This document shows, piece after piece, positions 27,220 to 35,661 of a stretch of DNA of 64,000 nucleotides; within the stretch, counting starts at the first letter, position 1; each line of letters opens with the position of its first letter. Under the pieces are notes generated by a model. The model was not told the origin of the DNA. It worked only from the letters and a program-made list of their open reading frames with translations, and ran no database searches. Where the stretch lies: the NCBI RefSeq assembly GCF_026427355.1, contig NZ_CP102664.1, forward strand, positions 3,227,501 through 3,291,500, given 5' to 3'. The translations under genes and the position numbers were made by a program. This DNA comes from Sphingobium sp. JS3065 (GTDB lineage Bacteria > Pseudomonadota > Alphaproteobacteria > Sphingomonadales > Sphingomonadaceae).

Positions 27220-28923
27220 TCAGAAAAGCTGGCCGCGGATCATCGCAAGATGATCGGCGACAGGGCCAAGCGCGAGGCCAGGCAGGAAGGTGAGGCCGCC
27301 CACGATCAGCACGATGCCGATGAGCAGCCCGGTCCAGAGCGGTCCGGTGGTCGGGAAGCTGCCTGCCGTCGCCGGCGTGTGCTTCTTCGCCGCGAGGCTG
27401 CCGGCAATCGCCAGCATCGGGACGATCACGAAGAAGCGCCCAAGCCACATCGCGATGCCGAGCAGGCCATTGTAGAAGGGCGTGTTCGCGGTGATGCCTG
27501 CAAAGGCCGACCCGTTGTTCCCGACCGCGCTGGTGAAGGCGTAGAGAATCTCCGAAAAGCCGTGCGGCCCCTTGTTGAGCGGCCCCGCCAGTCCGGCATC
27601 CGTCACCGAGGCGATGGCGGCGAACCCAAGGATGATGAGCGGCAGCACGGCGATCGCCAGCACCGCAAGCTTCACTTCGCGGCTCTCGATCTTCTTGCCG
27701 ACATATTCCGGCGTGCGGCCCACCATGAGTCCAGCGACGAAAACGGCGAGGATCGCGAAGAGCAGAAAGCCGTAGATGCCCGCGCCCACGCCACCCACCA
27801 CGACCTCGCCAAGCTGGATGTTGAACAGCGGGATCATGCCGCCAAGCGCGGTGAAACTGTCATGCATCGCATTGACCGCGCCGCAGCTCGCCGCCGTGGT
27901 GATGGCCGAGAACAGCGCCGAAGCGGCGATGCCGAAGCGGACCTCCTTGCCCTCCATGTTGCCGCCAGCGACGCCGATGCCGTGGAGGATCGGATTGCCT
28001 GCGGCCTCCTGCGCGTAGATGACCGTCACGCCTATCAGGAAAATGGTGAGCATCGCGGCAAGGATCGCCCAGCCCTGGCGGGTGTTGCCCACCGCCTTGC
28101 CGAAGGTCCAGCAAAGGCCGAAGCCGATCAGGAAGATCGACAGCATCTGCATGAAATTCGTGAGCGCGGTCGGATTCTCGAACGGATGCGCCGAGTTCGC
28201 GTTGAAGAAGCCGCCCCCGTTCGTGCCGAGCATCTTGATCGCTTCCTGGCTGGCGACCGGCCCCAGGGCGAGCGTCTGCTTCGCGCCTTCCAGCGTCGTC
28301 ACGTCGACCGAACCCGCCAATGTCTGCGGCACGCCGCTGGCGATCAGGAACAGCGCGTAGACGATGCAGATCGGCAACAGCAGGTAGAGCGTCACCCGCG
28401 TCACGTCGGCCCAGAAATTGCCGATCCCCGTGGCGCTCCGCCGGGCGAATCCGCGGAAGAAGGCGAACGCCAACGCGATGCCGGTCGCGGCAGACAGGAA
28501 GTTATGGATGGTCAGGCCAAGCATCTGGCTGAGGTTCGACATGGTCGATTCCCCCGCATAGCTTTGCCAGTTGGTGTTGGTCGCGAAGCTGACCGCCGTA
28601 TTGAACGACAGATGTTCGCTCAGGCCCGCATAACCCAGGGGATTGAGCGGCAACCCCGCTTGCGACCGCAGGACCGCATAGGTCAGCAACAACAGCGCGG
28701 CATTGAAGATCAGCATGTTGACGGCATAGCGCCGCCAGCTATGGTCCTCGTCCGGATCGATGCCCGACAGCTTGTAGAAGCCGCGTTCGACGGGGCCGAG
28801 CACGGCATGGAGCGGCGTGCGCCGTCCCTCGTACAAGGCGAACAGCCACAGGCCGATCGGCTTGGCAAGCGCCAGCAAGATGCCGATAAAGGCCGCGATG
28901 AGCAGCCATCCCTGAAATGTCAT
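27220..28923 (-). CDS. kdpA: K+-transporting ATPase subunit KdpA
   Basis: 567 residues with about ten membrane helices and the selectivity-filter-like loops related to K+ channels: [49 protein letters not shown] and [31 protein letters not shown]. Binds and translocates K+ in the KdpFABC complex. Complete, with normal length and ends. Confidence 0.97.
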   Translation of the reverse strand: MTFQGWLLIAAFIGILLALAKPIGLWLFALYEGRRTPLHAVLGPVERGFYKLSGIDPDEDHSWRRYAVNMLIFNAALLLLTYAVLRSQAGLPLNPLGYAGLSEHLSFNTAVSFATNTNWQSYAGESTMSNLSQMLGLTIHNFLSAATGIALAFAFFRGFARRSATGIGNFWADVTRVTLYLLLPICIVYALFLIASGVPQTLAGSVDVTTLEGAKQTLALGPVASQEAIKMLGTNGGGFFNANSAHPFENPTALTNFMQMLSIFLIGFGLCWTFGKAVGNTRQGWAILAAMLTIFLIGVTVIYAQEAAGNPILHGIGVAGGNMEGKEVRFGIAASALFSAITTAASCGAVNAMHDSFTALGGMIPLFNIQLGEVVVGGVGAGIYGFLLFAILAVFVAGLMVGRTPEYVGKKIESREVKLAVLAIAVLPLIILGFAAIASVTDAGLAGPLNKGPHGFSEILYAFTSAVGNNGSAFAGITANTPFYNGLLGIAMWLGRFFVIVPMLAIAGSLAAKKHTPATAGSFPTTGPLWTGLLIGIVLIVGGLTFLPGLALGPVADHLAMIRGQLF

Positions 28924-28937
28924 GGTGGCTTCCTTTG

Positions 28938-29027
28938 TCAGAAGCGTTCGGGCCGCGCGAGGACCGCGACCAGATAGAGGAGGAGGCCGAAGGCGGTGAT
29001 CGCCGCGAGCCAGAGATCGATGGTCAT
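28938..29027 (-). CDS. kdpF: K+-transporting ATPase small subunit KdpF
   Basis: 29 codons from ATG 29027. The peptide starts [20 protein letters not shown] and ends AVLARPERF, a single membrane helix followed by RPE-(K/R)-F, the hallmark of KdpF. It lies 14 bases upstream of kdpA and stabilises the Kdp complex as a lipid-like peptide. Confidence 0.9.
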   Translation of the reverse strand: MTIDLWLAAITAFGLLLYLVAVLARPERF

Positions 29028-29040
29028 GATCGGGCCATCC

Positions 29041-29124
29041 TCATGCATTGTCGCACAGCGCGGCATAGCCAAGGCTGGCCGCCAGCAAGGCGAGGATGAG
29101 GCCGATCCAGAAAATGTCCTGCAT
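29041..29124 (-). CDS. 27-residue membrane peptide at the head of the kdp operon
   Basis: ATG 29124 is preceded by GCAGGAGC (GGAG 8 bases upstream). The product starts MQDIFWIGLILALLAASLGY and ends AALCDNA, one hydrophobic helix with an acidic tail. The stop lies 13 bases before kdpF, so it is the first gene of the kdp transcript. It is not KdpF itself, which follows intact. A role as an additional accessory peptide of the Kdp pump is inferred from position. I have an impression that similar peptides occur near kdp in related bacteria, but cannot verify it. Confidence 0.65.
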   Translation of the reverse strand: MQDIFWIGLILALLAASLGYAALCDNA

Positions 29125-29853
29125 GGGTTTGCTCCTGCAGTGCGCGCGCGCGGGAAGCGGCATGAGTCGCCTGCAGTCGCTCAGATAATGCAGGGCGCCG
29201 TTGGAATTCGAGACGGAGGAAGTGGGGAACGCATAGTATTTGCGTATGAAATGGCCGGGCCTGCGGCGTCTGCGTTCCACCCTCGATTGCCCTGCAAGCC
29301 GACCGTCATGCGGTCAGCAAGGCTGGATGGCATAGCGGCCGCGGTTTTGGAGCTGGCAGCGGCGGCAAACGTTGGCATATGGGTAAATGGCGGGCAGCGC
29401 CGGATGAAGATGAGAACTATGAAATCTTCATAACCCTTTGATAATTATTAAGATACTTGGCCTTGTGCGGTTATCGGCGGGTTTCGGCGGCATTTGGGTG
29501 GCTAACGGCGGCCAATTCGGACATTTGACTGAACATTTCCATTCCGCCCGCTGTTTTAGGCGATGCACCTACTCGCTGGATACCTCGGTTCTTCCAATAG
29601 GCCCAATTGCTGAAAAAAGCCGTGAGAACTGGGACACTGCGTAATTGATTTAGCCACCCTCGTGCATAGCGCGAAGTCGCCTTGGCGCTTTAATGGAGGA
29701 GGACCGATGTCGATCTACTCAAGGATTGGATGCGAGTGATAAGACAACGCATATCTGCGTAGTCAATGTCGAGGGGCATGTGCCGAGGACCTCTCATATC
29801 ATTCGAATCGCTCATCGCTTGCATGCCGCGCTGGCCTACGCTAGGTGTACTGA
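29125..29853. other. Long intergenic region: kdp promoter region plus IS remnant
   Basis: No intact gene. The kdp promoter must lie in the left part. Candidate control elements are TTCATA-type hexamers: TATGAA at 29245-29250 and an inverted pair TATGAA-ATC-TTCATA at 29418-29432, in an AT-rich stretch running to about 29455. I cannot assign -35/-10 boxes with confidence. The right part (about 29717-29790) holds a transposase remnant, followed directly by the TetR gene. Confidence 0.5.
29717..29790 (+). pseudogene. IS110-family transposase remnant (N-terminal fragment)
   Basis: In frame from about 29723 the translation is GLDASDKTTHICVVNVEGHV, which matches the DEDD-type N-terminus of IS110-family transposases (GLD-x-S-x-K-T-x-x-x-CVV). 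It is preceded by GGAGGAGG. Similarity stops after about 25 codons, so only a fragment remains. Confidence 0.55.
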
Positions 29854-30525
29854 ATGGTCACTAACTCCCGCCTCCGCCGGCTGTCCAAAGAAGATCGACG
29901 CACAAATATTATAGAGGTGGCTCACCAGGTTTTCGCCCGGGATGGCTATGGCGGTACATCTATGTCGGGGATCGCCGCCGCGCTCGGCGGCTCAAAGGCG
30001 ACCCTGTACAAATATTTCGACGCTAAGGAGCCGCTGTTCGAGGCGGTCATGCTGGAATGCTGCAAGGGTCTGTTCGCTGATTTTCAGTCGGCTTCCTTCA
30101 ATCAGGAAGATGTCCGGACCTATCTGATCGAGGCTGGATCGAGACTGTTGGCGGCAATGCTGAAAGGAAGCGCACTAGACATCAGCCGGCTGATTTTCAG
30201 TGAGGGAGCCAGGCACCCAGAGATCGCTCGCATCTTCTATGTAAACGGCCTCGATCCAGCCTATGCAGCCGTCGCGGAAAGGCTGGCCTACTTCCACTCG
30301 TCTGGGCAGATAAGCTGCCCCGAACCCATTATAGCAGCGAAGCAATTCATCGCCTTGGTACGCGGTGACATCCACCTGCGCGCGATCTGCGGACTGGGTG
30401 TTCCGATTGATCACGCGCAGTTGCGCGCACACGTCGAACAGTCCGTGTCAATCTTTCTCGCAGGAGTTGCGCCGGGCGCAATCGGCAATGTCATAAACAA
30501 CATTCATAGAAAGGCAGTTTCATGA
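29854..30525 (+). CDS. TetR-family transcriptional regulator
   Basis: 223 residues. N-terminal TetR domain IIEVAHQVFARDGYGGTSMSGIAAALGGSKATLYKYFDAKEPLFEAV, then a C-terminal TetR_C-type helical domain (RLIFSEGARHPEIARIFY is typical of the AcrR C33-like group). Its stop overlaps the ATG of the SDR gene (ATGA at 30522), so regulator and enzyme form one operon. The ATG at 29854 lacks a clear ribosome-binding site. The upstream DNA is an IS110 remnant, so the native promoter may have been replaced. Confidence 0.88.
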   Translation: MVTNSRLRRLSKEDRRTNIIEVAHQVFARDGYGGTSMSGIAAALGGSKATLYKYFDAKEPLFEAVMLECCKGLFADFQSASFNQEDVRTYLIEAGSRLLAAMLKGSALDISRLIFSEGARHPEIARIFYVNGLDPAYAAVAERLAYFHSSGQISCPEPIIAAKQFIALVRGDIHLRAICGLGVPIDHAQLRAHVEQSVSIFLAGVAPGAIGNVINNIHRKAVS

Positions 30526-31262
30526 CCGAGCGAATCCTCGACGGAAAGATTGCGCTAGTGACGGGCGGATCAGGCGGTATCGGGCAGGCGATCGCCACCC
30601 ACCTTGCCGAGGCTGGTGCCGAAATTCTGGTCCACTATGCGAAGAACGAAGCGGCGGCGCAAAAGACTGCGTTGAAGATCACCAATTCCGGCGGCAGGGC
30701 TCGCGCCGTTCAGGCGGATCTGCGCGACAAGGCAGCGATCGGGGGCCTGGCTGCCCAGATCGACAAGCTGGATATCCTGGTCAACAATGCCGGCATCGCG
30801 GATGGCAGCGACCTCGCCTCAACGACCGAGGCAGCGTATGACAACGTTTTCGACACTAACGTCAAAGCGACGTTCTTCCTGACCCAAGCGCTTCTGGCGA
30901 AGATCAACGATGGCGGCGCCATCGTCAACATCTCGTCCACGGTGTCGATCGCCGCATATCCCGACCTGATCGTGTATTCCATGTCTAAGACGGCGATAAA
31001 TGGCTTCACCCGGTCTCTCGCCGCAGGACTTGGCTCGCGGAAGATCACGGTAAACGCTGTCCTGCCTGGCGCAACTGACACCGATTTTATCGCTTCCGTG
31101 AAGGATTATCCAAGCGCGATGGAAGGCATCATCAGCGCGACGGCCCTGAGCCGGTTGGGTACGCCCGATGATATCGCGCGCGTCGTCACGTTCCTTGCAT
31201 CCCCTGCGGGCGCGTGGATCACCGGGCAACTTATTCAGGCCAATGGCGGGATGCACCTGTGA
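30522..31262 (+). CDS. SDR-family oxidoreductase (FabG-like)
   Basis: 246 residues with TGGSGGIGQAI (cofactor loop), NNAG, INISSTVS (catalytic Ser), YSMSKTAINGFTRSLA (Tyr-x3-Lys) and PGATDTDF: the classical SDR set. The C-terminus GAWITGQLIQANGGMHL matches FabG-like enzymes. Translationally coupled to the upstream TetR gene, which probably controls it in response to its substrate. Substrate unknown. Confidence 0.9.
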   Translation: MTERILDGKIALVTGGSGGIGQAIATHLAEAGAEILVHYAKNEAAAQKTALKITNSGGRARAVQADLRDKAAIGGLAAQIDKLDILVNNAGIADGSDLASTTEAAYDNVFDTNVKATFFLTQALLAKINDGGAIVNISSTVSIAAYPDLIVYSMSKTAINGFTRSLAAGLGSRKITVNAVLPGATDTDFIASVKDYPSAMEGIISATALSRLGTPDDIARVVTFLASPAGAWITGQLIQANGGMHL

Positions 31263-31382
31263 ATACCCAACCCGGATATCACAGGTGTTATTGCACCACA
31301 TAGGTAGTCAGGATGCTGGGACGCTCTTCTATCTTAAATGCGCTGAGAGACGCAATTTTCCGGCGCCATATCTGACAGGCCC

Positions 31383-32070
31383 TCACCCGGGCCGGCGGGC
31401 TGCATCTTCAGGTCGGAACTGCTGTCCGCCGTGAAACTTCACAGAGGGGATCTCTGCGACCTTTGTCCGCCATTCCAGCAGCGCGGTATGATCGTCGGCG
31501 ATCGGCACGCCGACGAGATCAGCAAAGTAGAGACCGCAATAGAGGGGGAGATCGGCCATCGAAAAACTATCGACGGCAAGGAAGGGCTGGCGCGACAGAA
31601 GTTCATTGAAATAGGCCATGTTCTTGACGGCATAGTCACCGCGCCGTTTTCCCCACTCGCGGGCGCCTTCCCAGTCAGGCATCCGCCATGGACGTAGCGC
31701 CGGGCCGAGCCCTCGGGTGCCGTAGTGAAAATAATCTTCGACCGCGTCGATCAACATCATCTCTGCGCGGCGCTGCATCATATGAATAAGCCCCTTCTCA
31801 CGCGGCGAGACGCCGGTGAGCGTGGGGTGGCCGTCAAGATTGTCGAGATACATGGTGATGGCGGTCGATTCGGAGATGATGGTTCCATCATCGAGCACCA
31901 GCACCGGAATCTTGCCGATCGGGTTCATCCCCAAAAAGGCGCCCTGCTTCTGCTCGGCCGCCATCAAATCAACGCTGACGAACTCGACCTGATCCTCAAG
32001 CCCCTTTTCCGCGAGCACGATACGAACACGCGCCGGGTGAGGGCCTCCTTCTCGATCGTAGATTTTTCAT
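31383..32070 (-). pseudogene. Glutathione S-transferase, frameshifted right after the start codon
   Basis: The body (VRIVLAEKGLEDQVEFVSVDLMAAEQKQ, ESTAITMYLD, and a C-terminal helical domain with FLAVDSFSMADLPLYCGLYFAD) is a GST. The frame is intact back to KIYDREGGPHPAR. The natural start is ATG 32070-32068, preceded by GGAAGGA 7 bases upstream, but it is followed by five A's where four would give MKIYDREGG. As written, the ATG frame runs elsewhere and the GST frame has TGA before Lys2. Translation could only begin at GTG 32018, losing part of the thioredoxin-fold N-terminus. So it is inactive, slippage-dependent, or a sequencing error. Confidence 0.75.
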
Positions 32071-32095
32071 GAAACGGTCCTTCCAACAATGAGGT

Positions 32096-32533
32096 TCACT
32101 CCTGCGCCGCGCGTGCCAGCGCGTCGAGCGTATGGCTAAGGTCATCCATGTCCCGGTCAGTGAGCTGACAAGCGGACTTGATCTTGCCCGTCACGGCCCG
32201 AACTTCCGCTTCCAGTCCGCGTCCCTTAGGGGTGAGGTCGACCAGCACCCGGCGCTCGTCATCCGCGTCGCGCGTCCGCGTGACGATGCCGGCAGCCTGG
32301 AGGCGCTTCACCAGCGGCGTGATCGTTCCTGTATCCATATCGGTGCGAGCGCCGAGCGCGCCGACGGAGCATGGTGTATCATCCAGCAAAGCGAGGACCA
32401 CCAGATATTGCGGGAATGTGAGGCCGAGGGGCGCGAGAAACGGCTTGTGCAACCGGATCATCCGGTTGGCCGCCCCGTACAGCGAAAACGACAGATGCCT
32501 TCCGGCTTTACGACGGTTTCTTTCGGCGTCCAT
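32096..32533 (-). CDS. MarR-family regulator (OhrR-like)
   Basis: 145 residues. LTFPQYLVVLALLDDTPCSVGALGARTDMDTGTITPLVKRLQAAGIVTRTRDADDERRVLVDLTPKG is a full MarR winged helix with the DxRxxxxxLT wing. The layout resembles peroxide-sensing OhrR, but the usual N-terminal sensing Cys is Ser/Phe here (HLSFSLYGAANRM). Cys residues remain at PCSVG and at SACQL, so if it senses oxidants the chemistry differs. Divergent from a nitroreductase across a 90-base gap with an inverted repeat. Confidence 0.9.
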   Translation of the reverse strand: MDAERNRRKAGRHLSFSLYGAANRMIRLHKPFLAPLGLTFPQYLVVLALLDDTPCSVGALGARTDMDTGTITPLVKRLQAAGIVTRTRDADDERRVLVDLTPKGRGLEAEVRAVTGKIKSACQLTDRDMDDLSHTLDALARAAQE

Positions 32534-32541
32534 GCGGAACC

Positions 32542-32570
32542 CCTAGCGCACATTCATCTTGCGCGCTAGG
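32542..32570. promoter_or_regulatory. Candidate MarR operator
   Basis: CCTAGCGC at 32542-32549 and its exact inverted copy GCGCTAGG at 32563-32570, separated by 13 bases, immediately upstream of the marR start and within the shared promoter region with the nitroreductase. Confidence 0.55.
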
Positions 32571-32623
32571 TAAAATGCAATTGCGTTGATTCGCTTCCCC
32601 TTGTTCGACAGGAAATCTGCAAG

Positions 32624-33304
32624 ATGCCCCAATCCCCGCTGTTCCATGACGTTGTGCGTGACCGTCATTCCGTTCGCCGCTTTTTGCCGACTCCGGTTTC
32701 CGATGCGGTGATCCGCCGGGTGGTCGAGGATGCCCAGCACGCCCCGTCAAACTGCAATACCCAGCCCTGGCAGGTTCACATCGTATCTGGCGGCGCGCGA
32801 GATACCCTCAGCCAGGCCCTGCTCGCCGCCGACGAAGCGGGGCGGTGGACGCCCGATTTCAGCTTCGCGACGGCTGACTTTCACGGCATCTATAGTGAGC
32901 GATCCAGAGCGCAGGGAGCTGCCTATTACCAGGCAATCGGCGTGTCGCGAGACGCCTTCGATGAGCGCCGTACCGCCTCGCTGTTCAACCTGGAATTCTT
33001 CGGCGCGCCGCATGTCGCCCTTCTTTTCATGCCGGCGTTTGGCGACTCCGTTCGCGTCGCTGGCGACATCGGCATGTATGCGCAGACGTTCCTGTTGTCG
33101 CTCACCGCGCATGGCCTTGGCGGAATTCCCCAGACCATGCTCGGCTTCTACGCCGAGACGATCCGGGAGTCGCTTGGGATCGATCCGTCTTTGAAGATGC
33201 TGTTCGGCATTTCCTTTGGTTATCCCGATGAGTCATCTGACGCCAATAGCTATCGGATCGGCAAGGCGCCGCTCGAAGAGAGCGTTACGTTCCATTGGCA
33301 ATGA
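32624..33304 (+). CDS. Nitroreductase-family oxidoreductase
   Basis: 226 residues. RHSVRRFLPTPVSDAVIRRVVEDAQHAPSNCNTQPWQVHIVSG is the FMN-binding R-x-S-x-R-x-F ... APS-x-x-N-x-QPW start; GGIPQTMLGFYAETIRESLGI and LFGISFGYPD are the C-terminal conserved blocks (G-x-P in the PD-x2 position, typical of NfnB/BluB-like members). Likely an FMN-dependent NAD(P)H enzyme acting on nitroaromatics, quinones or enones. Probably repressed by the divergent MarR. Confidence 0.92.
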   Translation: MPQSPLFHDVVRDRHSVRRFLPTPVSDAVIRRVVEDAQHAPSNCNTQPWQVHIVSGGARDTLSQALLAADEAGRWTPDFSFATADFHGIYSERSRAQGAAYYQAIGVSRDAFDERRTASLFNLEFFGAPHVALLFMPAFGDSVRVAGDIGMYAQTFLLSLTAHGLGGIPQTMLGFYAETIRESLGIDPSLKMLFGISFGYPDESSDANSYRIGKAPLEESVTFHWQ

Positions 33305-33355
33305 GGGACCATCAAATCCATCGGTCCTCTCCATTAGGAACCATCGAATGAAGGA

Positions 33356-33770
33356 TAGTCAGCCATGCCGAGATCGATGTCAGCGACGTACTGCCCGGCA
33401 CCACCTTTACGCTGGCGGCTACATTGAAATGATGCGGGGCAAGGATGGTGCTGGTGGAGGTCTTGACGCGGATTTTCGCGTCTGGGCGCATCTGGAGCAT
33501 CCCGTCCGGATAAAGATTGAGGGCGATCGGGCATCCAGTGTGTCTCTCCACATCAATACGCACGAAACGAAAGACTCGACAGGGAGTAGATCGGCGGTGG
33601 GTTACTGGTTCGACACCTGGAAGCGCACGAGCGACGGCTGGCGCATTGCGCACCGGCGCATCAAACAGATATATTTCAATACTGCTCTGCTAAAGGACAA
33701 CCCCCGCATGATAGAGGGCGTCGAGCATCCTTTCCGGGTGAAGGAAGAGGGCTTTGGCGAACAGGCATAG
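33356..33770 (+). pseudogene. SnoaL/NTF2-like protein remnant with frameshift
   Basis: The 3' part encodes GGYIEMMRGKDGAGGG ... HLEHPVRIKIEGDRASSVSLHINTHETKD ... VGYWFDTWKRTSDGWRIAHRRIKQIYF, the end of a SnoaL-like (NTF2-fold) protein. The preceding homologous piece, EIDVSDVLPGTTFTLA, is in another frame, so one frameshift lies near 33412. No start-proximal third is found. It follows the nitroreductase and is probably a decayed companion gene. Confidence 0.6.
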
Positions 33771-33812
33771 GTAAAACCTTCCTCAGTTCGCGTTACCGTC
33801 GCTTATCGATTG

Positions 33813-34712
33813 TCAGCTCATTGCCAGGTGGCCGATCGATTGCCTGAGCTGCCGCACATCGCGGACCGGGGGGGCGCCGAACTGGCGGAGATATTCGCGG
33901 CTGAACTGCGAGGCGCTCTCGTAGCCGACCGCATAGGCCACGTCCGAGGCGCTGTGATCGCCCGCGAGCAGCAGTTGCCGCGCTTCCTGCAGACGCAGCT
34001 GCTTTTGATACTGGATCGGGCTGAGGCCAGTCAGCGCGACGAAGTGTCGGTGGAGGCTGGCGCGGCTCATGCCCGCCGCTGCGCACAGTGCCTCGATGCG
34101 CAGCCGCCCATTGTGATGGTCACGAATCCATTCGACCGCGCGGCGGATGCGTCCAAGCGCGCCTTCCGGCTGCGCGATGTGGCGCAGCAGTCGGCCCTGT
34201 GGACCCTGCAGCAAACGATAGAGCAGTTCGCGTTCAGCCATCGGCGCGAGCGCCGGGATGTCCCCGGGTGTGTCGAGCAATGCCAGCAAACGTAACAGCG
34301 TGTCGCGCAGCGGAGGCGTCAACGGATTGATGGCGATCCCACTGTCCAAGGTTTCGGCATCGCGAGCCGCCGGCAGCGTCGCTGCGACATCCGCCAGCAG
34401 CGCGGGGTCGAGGACCAGCGACACCGCGACATAAGGACTGCCGTCCTCGGCATCATGGATTTGCCCGCTCAACGGGAGATCCAGGGCGCTGATCAGATAC
34501 TGCGATGCATCGTAACGCAGAAGGTTGTCGTGGATGGCAACTTCCTTCGATCCCTGCAGAATGAAACAGATCATCGAGCGGTAGAGACAGGGTGACGTTC
34601 CCGAGGTTGCCTGTCCGATGCCGATTTCCAGGCGCGGGATGGACGTCAAACTCATTCCGGGCCGCCCGTGGCGGAGCGCTATGTCGCGATGCGGGGTCAG
34701 GTCTTCGTTCAT
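33813..34712 (-). CDS. AraC-family regulator (AraC_N type)
   Basis: 299 residues. AraC_N domain with YRSMICFILQGSKEVAIHDNLLRYDASQYLISALDLPLSG, then the double helix-turn-helix RIEALCAAAGMSRASLHRHFVALTGLSPIQYQKQLRLQEARQLLL and VGYESASQFSREYLRQFGAPP. It has the same architecture and family as the regulator at 15754-16650 and, like it, is divergent from an SDR gene. The 167-base gap contains a 10-bp imperfect direct repeat in 21-bp phase. It probably activates the SDR-GST-hydrolase operon. Confidence 0.92.
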   Translation of the reverse strand: MNEDLTPHRDIALRHGRPGMSLTSIPRLEIGIGQATSGTSPCLYRSMICFILQGSKEVAIHDNLLRYDASQYLISALDLPLSGQIHDAEDGSPYVAVSLVLDPALLADVAATLPAARDAETLDSGIAINPLTPPLRDTLLRLLALLDTPGDIPALAPMAERELLYRLLQGPQGRLLRHIAQPEGALGRIRRAVEWIRDHHNGRLRIEALCAAAGMSRASLHRHFVALTGLSPIQYQKQLRLQEARQLLLAGDHSASDVAYAVGYESASQFSREYLRQFGAPPVRDVRQLRQSIGHLAMS

Positions 34713-34752
34713 CAGTTATGTATGGCATCATTCTTCACCTCTGCAAAGTGCG

Positions 34753-34783
34753 TGAGACAATCAGGCAAAGAATTGAGAGCATC
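34753..34783. promoter_or_regulatory. Direct repeat, candidate AraC binding site
   Basis: TGAGACAATC (34753-34762) and TGAGAGCATC (34774-34783), 8 of 10 identical and 21 bases apart, between the divergent AraC and SDR genes. The phase equals that of the repeat at 16705-16734. Confidence 0.5.
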
Positions 34784-34879
34784 CGGCGGGGCGTTGAACA
34801 CGCCCATCGCCTATCTGGATGACATCGAGAGGACGCCGGGTGGTGTCGCCCTCGCACCCGCTTCAAAAAGGATGACCCC

Positions 34880-35638
34880 ATGACCCAGAAGATCGCAATC
34901 ATCACTGGCGCCAGCCGCGGCCTCGGCCGCAACATGGCACTCCACCTCGCCCGTCGCGGCGTCGGCGTCATCGGAACCTATCGCAGCAGTGCGGCTGAAG
35001 CCGAAACGCTGGTCGCTGAGATCGAAGCAGCGGGCGGGACGGTCGCGATGCTGAAGCTCGACGTGGCGGATTCATCCAGCTTTTCCGCCTTCGCGGCCAG
35101 CGTCGCCGACACTTTGAAGACGCGCTTCGGTGTCGAGCGCTTCGACTATCTGGTCAACAACGCCGGTGAGGGCGTCTATGCTCCCGTCGCTGAGGCCACC
35201 GAGGCGCAGCTCGACGCTATGATCGACATGCACCTGCGCGGGCCGCTGTTCCTGTCGCAGAAGTTGCTGCCGATCTTGAACGACGGCGGGCGCATCCTCA
35301 ACGTGTCGTCGGGCTTCGTGCGCTTCACGATGGCGGGATACGGGCTCTACGCTTCGGCGAAGGCGGCAATCCAGACGCTGACCAAGTTCATGGCGATCGA
35401 GCTTGGCGCTCGCGGCATCCGTGTCAACGCCATCGCACCTGGCGCGATTGCCACCGATTTCGGCGGCGGCGTCGTGCGCGACGACGAGGGCGTCAATGCT
35501 TTCATCGCTCAGAGCATCGCGCTGGGCCGTGTCGGCCAGGCCGACGACATCGGCAGCGCAGTCGCGGCGATCCTCTCCGACGATCTGCATTGGGCCAACG
35601 GCACGACCTTCGACGTGTCGGGCGGCCAGTCGCTCTGA
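34880..35638 (+). CDS. SDR-family oxidoreductase
   Basis: 252 residues with TGASRGLG cofactor loop, NNAG, LNVSSG (Ser), YGLYASAKAAIQTLTKFMA (Tyr-x3-Lys) and PGAIATDF. The C-terminus (WANGTTFDVSGGQSL) is FabG-like. First gene of an operon with a GST (start 24 bases after the stop) and a cysteine hydrolase, divergent from the AraC regulator. Substrate unknown. Confidence 0.93.
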   Translation: MTQKIAIITGASRGLGRNMALHLARRGVGVIGTYRSSAAEAETLVAEIEAAGGTVAMLKLDVADSSSFSAFAASVADTLKTRFGVERFDYLVNNAGEGVYAPVAEATEAQLDAMIDMHLRGPLFLSQKLLPILNDGGRILNVSSGFVRFTMAGYGLYASAKAAIQTLTKFMAIELGARGIRVNAIAPGAIATDFGGGVVRDDEGVNAFIAQSIALGRVGQADDIGSAVAAILSDDLHWANGTTFDVSGGQSL

Positions 35639-35661
35639 ACGCCTTTCATCGGAGACTGACC

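Noticed and set aside
27019..28977. 652-codon plus-strand frame opposite kdpA
   Set aside because: Shadow; Arg/His/Gln-rich translation without any motif, while KdpA shows all its conserved loops.
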